DNA of 64,000 bases from Streptomyces aureus (GCF_000725495.1 NZ_JNZD01000013.1:434001-498000), one strand, 5' to 3'; shown: positions 51,302-59,686, counted from the stretch's first letter. A program made the numbers and translations. The notes: a model not told the origin generated them from the letters alone.

Positions 51302-51721
51302 TCAGCGCGTGAAGTCGAACACGGCGCCCGTCTGCGCCTTCATCGAGCAGGAGTTGGAGAACGCGCGCCGGTAGTCGACCCGGTGGCCGTTCCACCGGCC
51401 GTGCGCCGACGCCGTCACGGGCGCGTACAGCATCGGGCACATGACCCCGGTCCGGCGCGGGATGCGGCCGATGTCGCCCCGGGCGGCGGCGAGTTGCCGG
51501 CAGGCCGCGGCGGCGTGGGCATGGCCCTGGGGCGGGTCGCAGAGCAGCAGGACGCCCCGGGTGTCGCTGGAACGGGCGTCGCCGCGGGTGACGGCGAGGC
51601 TGAGCCAGTTGCCGGGAAGGGTGTGCCGGGGGGACGCGTGGGCAGCCGGGGCCGCGGCCGCCAGGAGGAGCGCGAGCGGGAGGAGCAGGCAGGCGCGGAC
51701 CGCTCGAAGGGTTGTCGTCAT
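51302..51721 (-). CDS. Subtilisin inhibitor-like protein (SSI family)
   Basis: A 139-residue secreted serine-protease inhibitor. Signal peptide: RAVRACLLLPLALLLAAAAP, cleavage near AHAS. The fold is SSI: GNWLSLAVTRGDARSSDTRG, four cysteines (61, 74, 95, 125) with SSI-like spacing for two disulfides, and VFDFTR at the end. The reactive loop is GVMCPMLYAPV, so P1 is probably Met97 and P1' Leu98, as in SSI (Met-Val). A Met P1 suits subtilisin-like targets. ATG 51721 overlaps the stop of the upstream M14 gene (ATGA), so the peptidase and inhibitor are translationally coupled. Confidence 0.88.
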   Translation of the reverse strand: MTTTLRAVRACLLLPLALLLAAAAPAAHASPRHTLPGNWLSLAVTRGDARSSDTRGVLLLCDPPQGHAHAAAACRQLAAARGDIGRIPRRTGVMCPMLYAPVTASAHGRWNGHRVDYRRAFSNSCSMKAQTGAVFDFTR

Positions 51722-53127
51722 TCCCGGTGCATCGGCACCCTGGTCCGTGCGGTCCAGCCGGAGTCACCCGAACGGGGACGTGCGCCGGCCTCGCGTCCGG
51801 CGAGTTCGAACGCGGAGAGGACGACACGCGCCTGGTACTCGACCTGGCGTGCGACGGGGATCCAGCGCGCCCCGCAGCCGTCGCGGTAGTCGGCGCACCA
51901 CCCGTCGATCAGCCGGTCGAGCTCGGGCAGCGCCCCGTGCGGGTCCCGCCCGGAGGCGGTGACCAGCTGGTGCAGCAGCCCGGCGGTGCGCAGGGCCACC
52001 CGGCGCCCGGCGAGGCGCAGGGCGGTGAGCCGGGCGGTGTCGAGCGCCGGGAGGGCCCGGGTCCCGGCGTCGCGGACGTCGGGGTCCCAGGAGTCGGCGA
52101 GTCCGGGGCCGACCAGTAAATAGTCGTCGACGGGGGCGAGCAGCCGGGCCGTGTCCGGGGAGACGCCGAGGCCGGGGCGCACCCGGGCCAGGACGTCCTC
52201 CAGGATCCGCGTGTCGTGCCGCAGGGTGCGGCTGAGCGTGCGCAGCACCGCGTCGGGGTCGGCGGGGCGGGCCGGGTCCTCGACGGCGCCGACGCCCCAC
52301 ATGGGCGCCTCGACGATGGCGGTGAGCGTGCCGTGCGGCTGGGGGTGGAACCAGGTGGAGTCGACCGCGGCCTCGGTGATGGCGGCGGCCAGGTCCCCGG
52401 TGCGCGGGGGCGGGACGCGGTACACGGCGGGGCCGAGGGCCGGCCAGTACAGGGTGTCGTAGGGGCCGAGTTCGCGCGGGATGCCGAGCCGCGCGGCGCT
52501 GTGCGCGACGCGCTGGGCGAGGCCGGGCAGGTCGCGGGTCAGCTCGACGAAGGCGCCGCCGACGTCCACGCCGTGCAGGGAGCACTGCAGGAACGGCCGC
52601 AGCTCGTCCTGGAGGCCGAGCAGGACGCGGGTCTCCGGCAGGGCGGCGGCGTCCGGGCCGTCGGGCAGCCACTCCGGCTGTTCGAGGAAGCCGGGCCGGA
52701 AGAAGTTCCGGAAGTAGTGCCCGAGCGTGTAAGGGCCTTGGAGCCAGGCCTCGTTGCGGCGCGAGCCGTCGGGGTCGAGGCAGAGCAGCAGGTTCCAGGT
52801 GGCGTCCGCGCCCTCGGTGAGACGGGGGTCGGCGAGCGCCCGTTCGGCCAGTCTGAGGGCTGTCGCGCCGCCCACGGGTTCGTTGGCGTGGGGTCCGGCG
52901 ACGACGAGGACCTGGCGGCTGCCGTGCCCGACGGACAGGAGCAGCATCGGCGCGCCCGCCCGGGAGCTGCCCACCCGGCGCAGCCGGGCCTCGCCGGGGC
53001 ACCGGGCGACGAGCGCGGCGGCGCGGACGCCGAGTTCGTCCACGGTGGGATAGCGGCGGAGGGGCGGCAGAGCACACCTCCACTCGTACGGTGCCGTCGT
53101 TTCACCTGATGTACACGAAGTACACAC
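51718..53127 (-). CDS. M14 family zinc carboxypeptidase, bldA-type TTA codon
   Basis: Up to 469 residues, paralogous to the plus-strand M14 protein: LPPLRRYPTVDELG, RRVGSSRAGAPMLLLSVGHG, zinc motif in VVAGPHANEPVGGATALRL (His80, Glu83), third ligand in FLQCSLHGVDVGGAFVELT, and IVEAPMWGVGAVEDPA. No signal peptide. It contains the only TTA codon I found in a confident gene here (52119-52117, Leu337), implying dependence on the bldA tRNA. The start is unclear: GTG 53127 lacks a ribosome site, whereas a CTG at 53070 has GGAGG six bases upstream. The stop overlaps the inhibitor gene. Confidence 0.78.
   Translation of the reverse strand: MCTSCTSGETTAPYEWRCALPPLRRYPTVDELGVRAAALVARCPGEARLRRVGSSRAGAPMLLLSVGHGSRQVLVVAGPHANEPVGGATALRLAERALADPRLTEGADATWNLLLCLDPDGSRRNEAWLQGPYTLGHYFRNFFRPGFLEQPEWLPDGPDAAALPETRVLLGLQDELRPFLQCSLHGVDVGGAFVELTRDLPGLAQRVAHSAARLGIPRELGPYDTLYWPALGPAVYRVPPPRTGDLAAAITEAAVDSTWFHPQPHGTLTAIVEAPMWGVGAVEDPARPADPDAVLRTLSRTLRHDTRILEDVLARVRPGLGVSPDTARLLAPVDDYLLVGPGLADSWDPDVRDAGTRALPALDTARLTALRLAGRRVALRTAGLLHQLVTASGRDPHGALPELDRLIDGWCADYRDGCGARWIPVARQVEYQARVVLSAFELAGREAGARPRSGDSGWTARTRVPMHRE
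53110..53124. promoter_or_regulatory. Inverted repeat at the 5' end of the M14-inhibitor operon
   Basis: TGTAC (53110-53114), ACGAA, GTACA (53120-53124). If translation begins at CTG 53070, this dyad lies 40 bp upstream, a normal operator position; if at GTG 53127, it would be coding. Confidence 0.4.
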
Positions 53128-53193
53128 AGTCAGTCACGAACCCGGGGGGTACGTCAACACCGCGGGAGCGGAAGGATGTTGGGCGACGGCAGG

Positions 53194-53760
53194 TCAGGCG
53201 GAGGTGAGGCGGAACAGCATGCGGCCGAAGCCGACCTGGTCGCCGTCCTTGACGACGGACGTGCCGATGACGCGCCGTCCGTTGACGGTCGTGCCGTTGG
53301 TCGAGCCGAGGTCGCGCAGCACCCACACACCGCCCTGGCGGTGCAGTTCGGCGTGCACCCGGGACACCGTCTCGTGGTTGAGCCGCAGTCCGCTGGCGGG
53401 GTCGCGCCCGATGCGCAGCGGGTGCGTCTCGCCCGGGTGGGGCAGCTGGAGCTTGGGCAGGCGCTCGGCCTGCCAGGCCCGGCGCAGCCGGACGGTGAAG
53501 CCGGAGAGTGCCTCCACGGTGCCGAACACCCGCTTCGACCAGCCCCGCCCGGCGCCCTCGTCACCGTCGGGCAGATCGGCGGTGAGCACGGCGAGTTCCT
53601 CGGAGCGGCGGGCGCACAGGGCCAGCTCCATGCGGCGGACGAACGTGTCGTGCGACAGGCGGCCGAGCGCGACGCCCTCGCGAAGGGACTTGAGCGCCCG
53701 GTCGCGCTCCGCGTCGGACAGCCGCGCGGGGTACACATGGAACTCGAAGGACGACGTCAC
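53194..53760 (-). CDS. DUF1707-FHA domain protein
   Basis: A 188-residue protein. The N-terminal DUF1707 domain is ARLSDAERDRALKSLREGVA then GRLSHDTFVRRMELALCARR. The C-terminal forkhead-associated domain (about 112-186) has the phosphothreonine-binding residues in LRIGRDPASGLRLN, ETVSRVHAEL and LRDLGSTNGTTVNGRRV. FHA domains read Ser/Thr-kinase marks; no kinase is adjacent. Start GTG 53760; GACAAT seven bases upstream may serve a leaderless mRNA. It diverges from treZ. Confidence 0.88.
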   Translation of the reverse strand: MTSSFEFHVYPARLSDAERDRALKSLREGVALGRLSHDTFVRRMELALCARRSEELAVLTADLPDGDEGAGRGWSKRVFGTVEALSGFTVRLRRAWQAERLPKLQLPHPGETHPLRIGRDPASGLRLNHETVSRVHAELHRQGGVWVLRDLGSTNGTTVNGRRVIGTSVVKDGDQVGFGRMLFRLTSA

Positions 53761-53953
53761 GTTCGTGATTGTCGGTCAGTAAGGACGGGGTGTCCAGAAG
53801 ACCCGGAAACGGCTGGTGGGGCCGGGTGCGGCCGTTCGCGCGACCGATGGACGGGCGACACGCGGCAAAAGGGTGGATCCGTAAGCGAATTGATCTCCGG
53901 TGGAGCACCATGGACGTGCTGGGTCACTGCGAGCCGACGAGGGGGAAGCGTCC

Positions 53954-55699
53954 ATGCGATTCGAGGTGTGGGCACCGCGGGCCGACCGGATGACGCTCCA
54001 TTGCGCCGGTGTCACGAGCGCGTTGGAGCGCGACGCCGGGCGGGCCGGATGGTGGACGGGCGAGGCGGAGGCGGCGGAGGGGACCCGGTACGGGTTCTCG
54101 GTGGACGACGGTCCCGTCCTGCCCGATCCCCGCTCCCGCCGTCAGCCGGACGGCCCCGACGGACTGAGCGCCGTGGTCGACCCGGACGGGTACGCCTGGC
54201 GCGCCGACTGGCGCGGACGGCCGCTGCCGGGCGCGGTCCTCTACGAGCTGCACGTGGGGACGTACACCCCCGAGGGCACGCTGGACGCGGCGGCGGAGCG
54301 GCTCGGGCACCTGGCCGAACTGGGCATCACGCACGTCGAGTTGATGCCGTTGTGTCCGTTCCCCGGCCGGCACGGCTGGGGGTACGAGGGGGTCTCCCTG
54401 TGGGCCGTGCACGAGCCGTACGGCGGCCCCGAGGCGCTGAAGCGCTTCGTCGACCGGGCGCACGAGCTGGGACTCGGGGTCGTCCTGGACGTCGTGCACA
54501 ACCATCTCGGCCCGTCCGGCAACCATCTGCCCGCGTTCGGGCCCTACTTCACGGACACCCACCAGACGCCGTGGGGCTCCGCGGTGAACCTGGACGCGCC
54601 CGGCTCGGACGAGGTGCGCTCCTACCTGGTGGGCAGCGCGCTGGCCTGGCTGCGGGACTACCGGCTCGACGGGCTGCGGCTCGACGCGGTGCACGCGCTG
54701 CGGGACACCCGGGCGGTGCACTTCCTGGAGGAGCTGTCGGCGGCCGTGGACGCGCTGGCCGACGACGTGGGACGGCCGCTGTTCCTGATCGCCGAGTCGG
54801 ACCTGAACGACCCGCGGCTCATCACCTCCCGCGAGGAGGGCGGGCTCGGGCTGCACGCCCAGTGGAACGACGACTTCCATCACGCGCTGCACACCACGCT
54901 GACCGGCGAGGCCCAGGGCTACTACGCGGACTTCGCGCAGGCCCCGCTCACCGCGCTGTGCAAGACGCTGACGACGGGCTACTTCCACAACGGCACCTGG
55001 TCCAGCTTCCGCGGCCGGCACCACGGCCGCCCGCTGGACCGCGCCCGGGTCTCCGCGCAGCGGCTGCTCGGCTATACGCAGACGCACGACCAGATCGGCA
55101 ACCGCGCCCAGGGGGACCGGCTGTCGGCCTCCCTGTCCCCCGGGCTGCTGGCCTGCGCGGCGGGGCTGACCCTCACCGCGGCGTTCACGCCGATGCTCTT
55201 CATGGGCGAGGAGTGGGGCGCCTCGACGCCCTGGCAGTTCTTCACCGACCACACCGACCCGGAGCTCGCGGACGCCGTACGGCGGGGCAGGCGGCGGGAG
55301 TTCGCGGCGCACGGCTGGGCCGAGGAGGACGTGCCGGACCCGCAGGACCCGGCGACCCGGGACCGCTCCTGCCTCGACTGGTCGGAGCCCGAGCGCGAGC
55401 CGCACGCGCGGCTGCTGGCCTGGTACCGCGAGCTGATCGCCCTGCGCCGCGGGCAGGCCGACCTGTCGGACCCCGACCTCGCGGCGGTCCGGGTCGCGCA
55501 CGATCCGGCGGCCCGCTGGATCGCCGTCCGGCGCGGGGACGTCCGGGTCGCCGTGAACCTCGGCAAGGACCCCGCGGCGATCCCCCTCGGGATCCGCCGC
55601 GCGCGGATCCTCGCGTCCTGGGAACCGGTCGAGGCCCCGGGCCCGGACGGGGTGCTGACCGTGCCGGGCGAGTCGTGCGTGCTGCTGACCCAGGAGTGA
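53954..55699 (+). CDS. treZ: Malto-oligosyltrehalose trehalohydrolase
   Basis: A 581-residue GH13_10 enzyme that releases trehalose from the trehalosyl-dextrins made by TreY. ATG 53954 follows GAGGGGGAAG. An N-terminal beta domain (FEVWAPRADRMTLHCAGVT) leads to the barrel: YELHVGTYTPEGTLDAAAER, LDVVHNHLGPSGN, nucleophile DGLRLDAVHAL, acid LIAESDLND, and TQTHDQIGNRAQGDR. FMGEEWGASTPWQFFTDH is a TreZ-specific block. Unlike many actinobacterial loci it is not adjacent to treY; about 6.2 kb of other genes intervene. Confidence 0.93.
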   Translation: MRFEVWAPRADRMTLHCAGVTSALERDAGRAGWWTGEAEAAEGTRYGFSVDDGPVLPDPRSRRQPDGPDGLSAVVDPDGYAWRADWRGRPLPGAVLYELHVGTYTPEGTLDAAAERLGHLAELGITHVELMPLCPFPGRHGWGYEGVSLWAVHEPYGGPEALKRFVDRAHELGLGVVLDVVHNHLGPSGNHLPAFGPYFTDTHQTPWGSAVNLDAPGSDEVRSYLVGSALAWLRDYRLDGLRLDAVHALRDTRAVHFLEELSAAVDALADDVGRPLFLIAESDLNDPRLITSREEGGLGLHAQWNDDFHHALHTTLTGEAQGYYADFAQAPLTALCKTLTTGYFHNGTWSSFRGRHHGRPLDRARVSAQRLLGYTQTHDQIGNRAQGDRLSASLSPGLLACAAGLTLTAAFTPMLFMGEEWGASTPWQFFTDHTDPELADAVRRGRRREFAAHGWAEEDVPDPQDPATRDRSCLDWSEPEREPHARLLAWYRELIALRRGQADLSDPDLAAVRVAHDPAARWIAVRRGDVRVAVNLGKDPAAIPLGIRRARILASWEPVEAPGPDGVLTVPGESCVLLTQE

Positions 55700-55702
55700 G
55701 GG

Positions 55703-56665
55703 TCACAGGGCCGGGTCCGGGCCGTCCCTCAGGTCCGTGACCCGCTCCAGCAGGATCGACTCCCAGGCTCTGCGCAACTGGGCCTCCAGCAGCGGCAGTC
55801 GTCCGGTGTCGCCGGCGTGGAGGCGGGCGGCGAGCCGGACGACGGTGTCGCAGCGGGCGAGCCACAGACCGCGCAGACAGGGACGGGCGCCGTACCCGGC
55901 GAGGGTGGCGGCGCGCACGGCGGCGGGGGCGCCGACGGCGACGGCCAGCCCGGCGATGTCCTCGGCCGGGTCCCCGATCACCGCGCCGGTCCAGTCGAGG
56001 ACGCCCCGCACCCGCCCGTCGGGGCTGACCACGAGGTGTTCGCCCAGGAGGTGGTGGTGCACCAGGACCGGTGCGCCGGTCTGCGCGCCGAGCTGGACGG
56101 CGGCGGGCGCGGCGAGCTGGTCGAACCGGGCGGGGTCGAACTCCTCCGCGGGGAGCCGTCCGGCGGCCCGTACGGCGGTGGCCCGCAGCGCCTCCAGCGA
56201 GCGCGGCGGGGTCCGGGGCACCCCGAGGGTCTCGGCCTGCCGTACGGGGACCTCGCGCAGCCCGGTCAGCAGCTCCGCCAGGTCGGCCTCGCCGAGGGCC
56301 GAGACGGCGTGCTCCTCTCCGGAGACGCCGGGCACCTTGGTGTCCAGGGTGTAGCCGAGACCGGGCGCCCACTCGCCCCGGGCGACGCTCACGGGAACGG
56401 CGCCCCCGACCAGAGGGCGGACCAGATCGCGCAGCCGCAGTTCACGGCGCTGGCGCAGCGTGGCCTCGCGGTCGGGGGCGAGCCGCAGCACATGGCGGCG
56501 GCCCACCCACCAGGTGAAGTGGCCGCCCTGCTCGCGCACGGGCCGTACCTCCGGCCCTGGACCGGGCGCGGCGGCGTCGGTGAGCAGGGAGCGGACGAGC
56601 CGGCGGACGGTGTCGGGCGCCGGGGCCGGCTCGGGTTCCGGTGCGGGTGGCGGGGTCGGGTTCAT
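55703..56665 (-). CDS. Aminoglycoside phosphotransferase-fold protein lacking the catalytic Asp
   Basis: A 320-residue APH-like protein with a Pro-rich first 20 residues. The fold is clear: WWVGRRHVLRLAPDREATLR in the N-lobe and VRGVLDWTGAVIGDPAEDIA in the C-lobe with the metal Asp. The catalytic loop, normally HGDLxxxN or HHDLxxEH, reads LVHHHLLGEHLVV. The base Asp is His (a single GAC-to-CAC change would do it) and the loop Asn is His. It is therefore probably a pseudokinase or binding protein, unless another residue serves. It converges with treZ with three bases between. Confidence 0.78.
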   Translation of the reverse strand: MNPTPPPAPEPEPAPAPDTVRRLVRSLLTDAAAPGPGPEVRPVREQGGHFTWWVGRRHVLRLAPDREATLRQRRELRLRDLVRPLVGGAVPVSVARGEWAPGLGYTLDTKVPGVSGEEHAVSALGEADLAELLTGLREVPVRQAETLGVPRTPPRSLEALRATAVRAAGRLPAEEFDPARFDQLAAPAAVQLGAQTGAPVLVHHHLLGEHLVVSPDGRVRGVLDWTGAVIGDPAEDIAGLAVAVGAPAAVRAATLAGYGARPCLRGLWLARCDTVVRLAARLHAGDTGRLPLLEAQLRRAWESILLERVTDLRDGPDPAL

Positions 56666-56728
56666 GGTCGCGCCCTTGTCGTCCGGGGGCGGGGGTGAAG
56701 CGGTCGCCGCGGGGGTCGCGGGCGCACG

Positions 56729-57853
56729 TCAGTCGACGATCACCATCTCGCGGGAGGTGTTGTTGAGCCGGCGTCCGCCGTCCTCGGTGACCGTGACGAT
56801 GTCCTCGATGCGGACCCCGAAGCGGCCGGGCAGGTAGATCCCCGGTTCCACGGAGAAGCACATGCCGGGGACCAGGGGCTGTTCCTCGCCCTCGACCATG
56901 TAGGGCGGTTCGTGGGTGGTGACGCCGATGCCGTGCCCGGTGCGGTGGATGAAGTACTCGCCGTACCCGGCGGCCTCGATGACCGCCCGCGCGGCACGGT
57001 CGATGTCCTGGCAGGCGACGCCGGGGCGCACGGCGCGGAAGCCGGCCTCCTGGGCCTCGCGCACGATGTCGTGGACCTTGCGCTCCTCCTCGTCCGGCTC
57101 GCCGACGTGGACCGTGCGGGAGGTGTCGGAGCCGTAGCCGTCCTTCAGGCCGCCGAAGTCGAGGACCACCATGTCGCCGTTCTCGATCACGCGCTCGTCG
57201 GCCTCGTGGTGCGGGTTGGCGCCGTTGGGGCCCGAGGCGACGATGGTGAAGTCGACCTGGGAGTGCCCGAAGCGGCGCAGCAGCTCGGCGAGGTCGTGGG
57301 AGACCTCCGACTCCCTGCGGTCGGCGAAGCGGACCTTGCGGATCTCCTCGAACGCCTCGTCCGCGGCGGCTCCGGCGGCCGCGAGCCGTTCCAGTTCGGC
57401 GGCGTCCTTGACCGCCCTGAGCATCGGCAGCACCTCGGTCAGGGCCGCGTAGCGGGTCGCGGGGAGCCGCTGCTGGAGGCCGAGCAGGTGCAGGGCCCAG
57501 CCGTTGTCGCTGATGCCGAAGCGGCCGGCGCGGCCCATGAGGGGTTCGGCCGCCGCGTAGGGGTCCGTTCCGTCGGCCCATTCGTGGAGGCTCAGCGCGG
57601 GCGCGCCGGGCGACTTGGCCGCGTCGGGCTTCTCCAGAGTGGGTACGACGAGGGCCGGGTCCTGTCCCGCCCGCAGCACCAGCAGGGTGAGCCGCTCGGT
57701 CTCCACCGGGCGGTACCCGGTCAGCCACACCAGGTCCGGCCCCGGGGCGATCAGGACGCCGTCGAGTCCGGCGTCGGCCGCGGCCTCGGCGGCGCGCCGC
57801 ATCCGGGCCTCGTAGTCGTCCGCGGTGAAGGGCGCGGGTGTGGCGGCGGTCAT
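56729..57853 (-). CDS. M24 family Xaa-Pro peptidase
   Basis: A 374-residue pita-bread-fold metallopeptidase. The creatinase-like N-domain runs to about 140 (GLDGVLIAPGPDLVWLTGYR). Metal ligands are Asp and Asp in VVLDFGGLKDGYGSDTSRTV, His in HRTGHGIGVTTHEPP, Glu in CFSVEPGIYLPG and Glu in RIEDIVTVTEDGG. That five-ligand set supports an active aminopeptidase P or prolidase. GGAGG lies just before ATG 57853. Confidence 0.9.
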   Translation of the reverse strand: MTAATPAPFTADDYEARMRRAAEAAADAGLDGVLIAPGPDLVWLTGYRPVETERLTLLVLRAGQDPALVVPTLEKPDAAKSPGAPALSLHEWADGTDPYAAAEPLMGRAGRFGISDNGWALHLLGLQQRLPATRYAALTEVLPMLRAVKDAAELERLAAAGAAADEAFEEIRKVRFADRRESEVSHDLAELLRRFGHSQVDFTIVASGPNGANPHHEADERVIENGDMVVLDFGGLKDGYGSDTSRTVHVGEPDEEERKVHDIVREAQEAGFRAVRPGVACQDIDRAARAVIEAAGYGEYFIHRTGHGIGVTTHEPPYMVEGEEQPLVPGMCFSVEPGIYLPGRFGVRIEDIVTVTEDGGRRLNNTSREMVIVD

Positions 57854-57949
57854 GCATGCCTCCGTGTGTCCGGAGTTCCCCAGGGGGCTACGGCAGCATC
57901 CTGCCCCTCCGGTGCGGCGCGCGCGAGCCGGTGGACGCCCGCCACGGGC

Positions 57950-58570
57950 TCAGCCCTCCAGGGCGAGCCGGGCGCCGAGGAGCAGCAGGACGCCCCCGGA
58001 GACCTGTTCCAGACGCCGGCGCACGCCCGTACGGGACAGCACGGCCTTCATCCGCCCGACGAACCACACGTAGACGCCGTAGTACCCCACCTCGTAGAGC
58101 GCCCAGAGCGCGGCGAGGCCGAGCATGGCGGGCAGGTGCGGGGCGCCCTCGGGCACGAACTGCGGCAGGAAGGACATCGCGAAGACGGCGGCCTTGGGAT
58201 TGGCGAGGTTGAGCAGCAGCCCGCCCCGGTAGGAAGCCCAGGCGCCCTTCTCCGCGCCCTCCCAGCCGCCGTCGGCGGACCCCTTGGAGCGGCGGGCCTG
58301 CCACAGCGTCTGGACGCCGAAGCCGACGAGCACGACGGCACCGACGATCCGCATGACGCCGTACGCCATCTCGGAGGCGGCGAGCAGCGCGGTGAGGCCG
58401 AACGCGGCGACGGCGCCCCACAGGAAGACCCCGGTCTCGTTGCCGAGCACGGTCATGAACCCGGAGCGCCTGCTGCCCAGGGACCGTTTGATGATCAGCA
58501 CGGTGCTCGGTCCGGGCGAGGCGGCGATCAGGGTGCAGGCGCCGAGGAAGGCGATCAGGGTGCTGAGCAT
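57950..58570 (-). CDS. LysE family exporter
   Basis: A 206-residue inner-membrane protein with six hydrophobic segments. The family signature is LIAASPGPSTVLIIKRSLGS at the first helix; LLLNLANPKAAVFAMSFLPQ is the second conserved block. It would export amino acids, homoserine lactone-like compounds or similar small molecules. CACCAT stands six bases before ATG 58570 and no ribosome site is seen. Its cargo is not indicated by the neighbours. Confidence 0.87.
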   Translation of the reverse strand: MLSTLIAFLGACTLIAASPGPSTVLIIKRSLGSRRSGFMTVLGNETGVFLWGAVAAFGLTALLAASEMAYGVMRIVGAVVLVGFGVQTLWQARRSKGSADGGWEGAEKGAWASYRGGLLLNLANPKAAVFAMSFLPQFVPEGAPHLPAMLGLAALWALYEVGYYGVYVWFVGRMKAVLSRTGVRRRLEQVSGGVLLLLGARLALEG

Positions 58571-58616
58571 GCGGCCATGGTGACGGGCCGCGGCTCCGTT
58601 GACCAGCCCTTTTCCC

Positions 58617-58678
58617 CAGCGCGTTCGCCGGCCCGGGTGACTCGGGGCAGCGCGTTCGCCGGCCCGGGTGACTCGGGG
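58617..58678. repeat. Exact 31-bp direct duplication
   Basis: Two identical adjacent copies (58617-58647, 58648-58678) of a unit containing GCGTTCGCCGGCCCGGGTGA. Each holds a short CCCG...CGGG dyad. It lies between the LysE start and the stop of the PDZ gene. Confidence 0.9.
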
Positions 58679-58685
58679 CGCGTTC

Positions 58686-59528
58686 TCAGGTCGCGGTGCC
58701 CGGGACCGCGGACAACTGCCCGCGGGTGCCGTCCGCGTGGCGCACGCGCAGGGTGACCCGCCGGCCCGGCCGGGCGTCCGCCACCGCGCGGGCGAGGCCG
58801 GCCGCCGAGGTGACCGGGGTCCCGTCGAGGGCGAGCAGGACGTCACCGCGCGCCAGGCCCGCGCCGGAGCCGGGACCGGGGTCGTGCACCCCCACGACGA
58901 GCGCGCCCCGGCCGCCGGGGGCGTCCACTGCCTCGATGCCGAGGGTGCCCCGGGCGGGCTGCCGCCCCGGCTCCCCCTCACGGGCCGGGTCACCGCCGCC
59001 GGGCTCCGCAGTGGAGCGGTCGCCCGACGGCACCGAGGACGACCGGTCCACCAGCCAGGCGGAGCCCGCAGTCGCGGATCCGGCGGACCCCGGCACGGCG
59101 GACCCGGCGGACCCGGCGGCCTTGTCGGACTCGGCAGACCCGGCGGAGTGCCGCGCCACCGACCCCGCGGACCCCGCGGACCCCGGGGTCGCGGCCTCGG
59201 CGCGCGTCCGCGTCACGGGCCGGGTCACCGCGGAAGCGCCGGGCCGCCGCTCTCCGGACCCGGCCGCGGCGGCCTCCTTCCTGAGGTCCGCCAGTCCCGG
59301 GACGCCGATCACGGTCGCGCCCACCGCGCCGAGCCCCACACCGGACAGGACGAGGACCCCGGCGGCGGACAGGCCGAGCAGCGTGGTGACCAGCCGCCGG
59401 CCGCGCCGCCGCGTGGGCTCCGGGGGCCGGATTCCGGCGGGCGGACGGGTCCCGGCGGCGGGCCGGCGGCGGCCGCCGCCCGGCTCCTGGCCGGGCATCG
59501 GCTTGGGACGCAGCGCGGTCGGTTCCAT
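58686..59528 (-). CDS. Membrane-anchored PDZ domain protein without a protease domain
   Basis: A 280-residue protein. The order is: a Pro/Arg-rich cytoplasmic N-terminus (1-45), one transmembrane segment (46-75), a low-complexity Gly/Ser/Ala linker (about 85-190, GSAGSAGS-type), and a C-terminal PDZ domain (about 193-275: GTLGIEAVDAPGGRGALVVG, GLARGDVLLALDGTPVTSAA). HtrA proteases have this layout but with a trypsin-like domain where the linker is. The PDZ may bind C-termini of envelope proteins. It has no catalytic triad. Confidence 0.82.
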   Translation of the reverse strand: MEPTALRPKPMPGQEPGGGRRRPAAGTRPPAGIRPPEPTRRRGRRLVTTLLGLSAAGVLVLSGVGLGAVGATVIGVPGLADLRKEAAAAGSGERRPGASAVTRPVTRTRAEAATPGSAGSAGSVARHSAGSAESDKAAGSAGSAVPGSAGSATAGSAWLVDRSSSVPSGDRSTAEPGGGDPAREGEPGRQPARGTLGIEAVDAPGGRGALVVGVHDPGPGSGAGLARGDVLLALDGTPVTSAAGLARAVADARPGRRVTLRVRHADGTRGQLSAVPGTAT

Positions 59529-59686
59529 GGTTCGCCTCCGGCAGATGTTCTACGGGCCGCCTTCGGCTCTTGCCCTACCCCCCGCCCCCGCGCCCGACGA
59601 TCCCCGAACGAGTGAGACTGTCCGCCCCGCTCACCGGGGAGATGACACGGCGGTCGCCGCTCCCGGGAAGGCCGGGAACGAGGACC

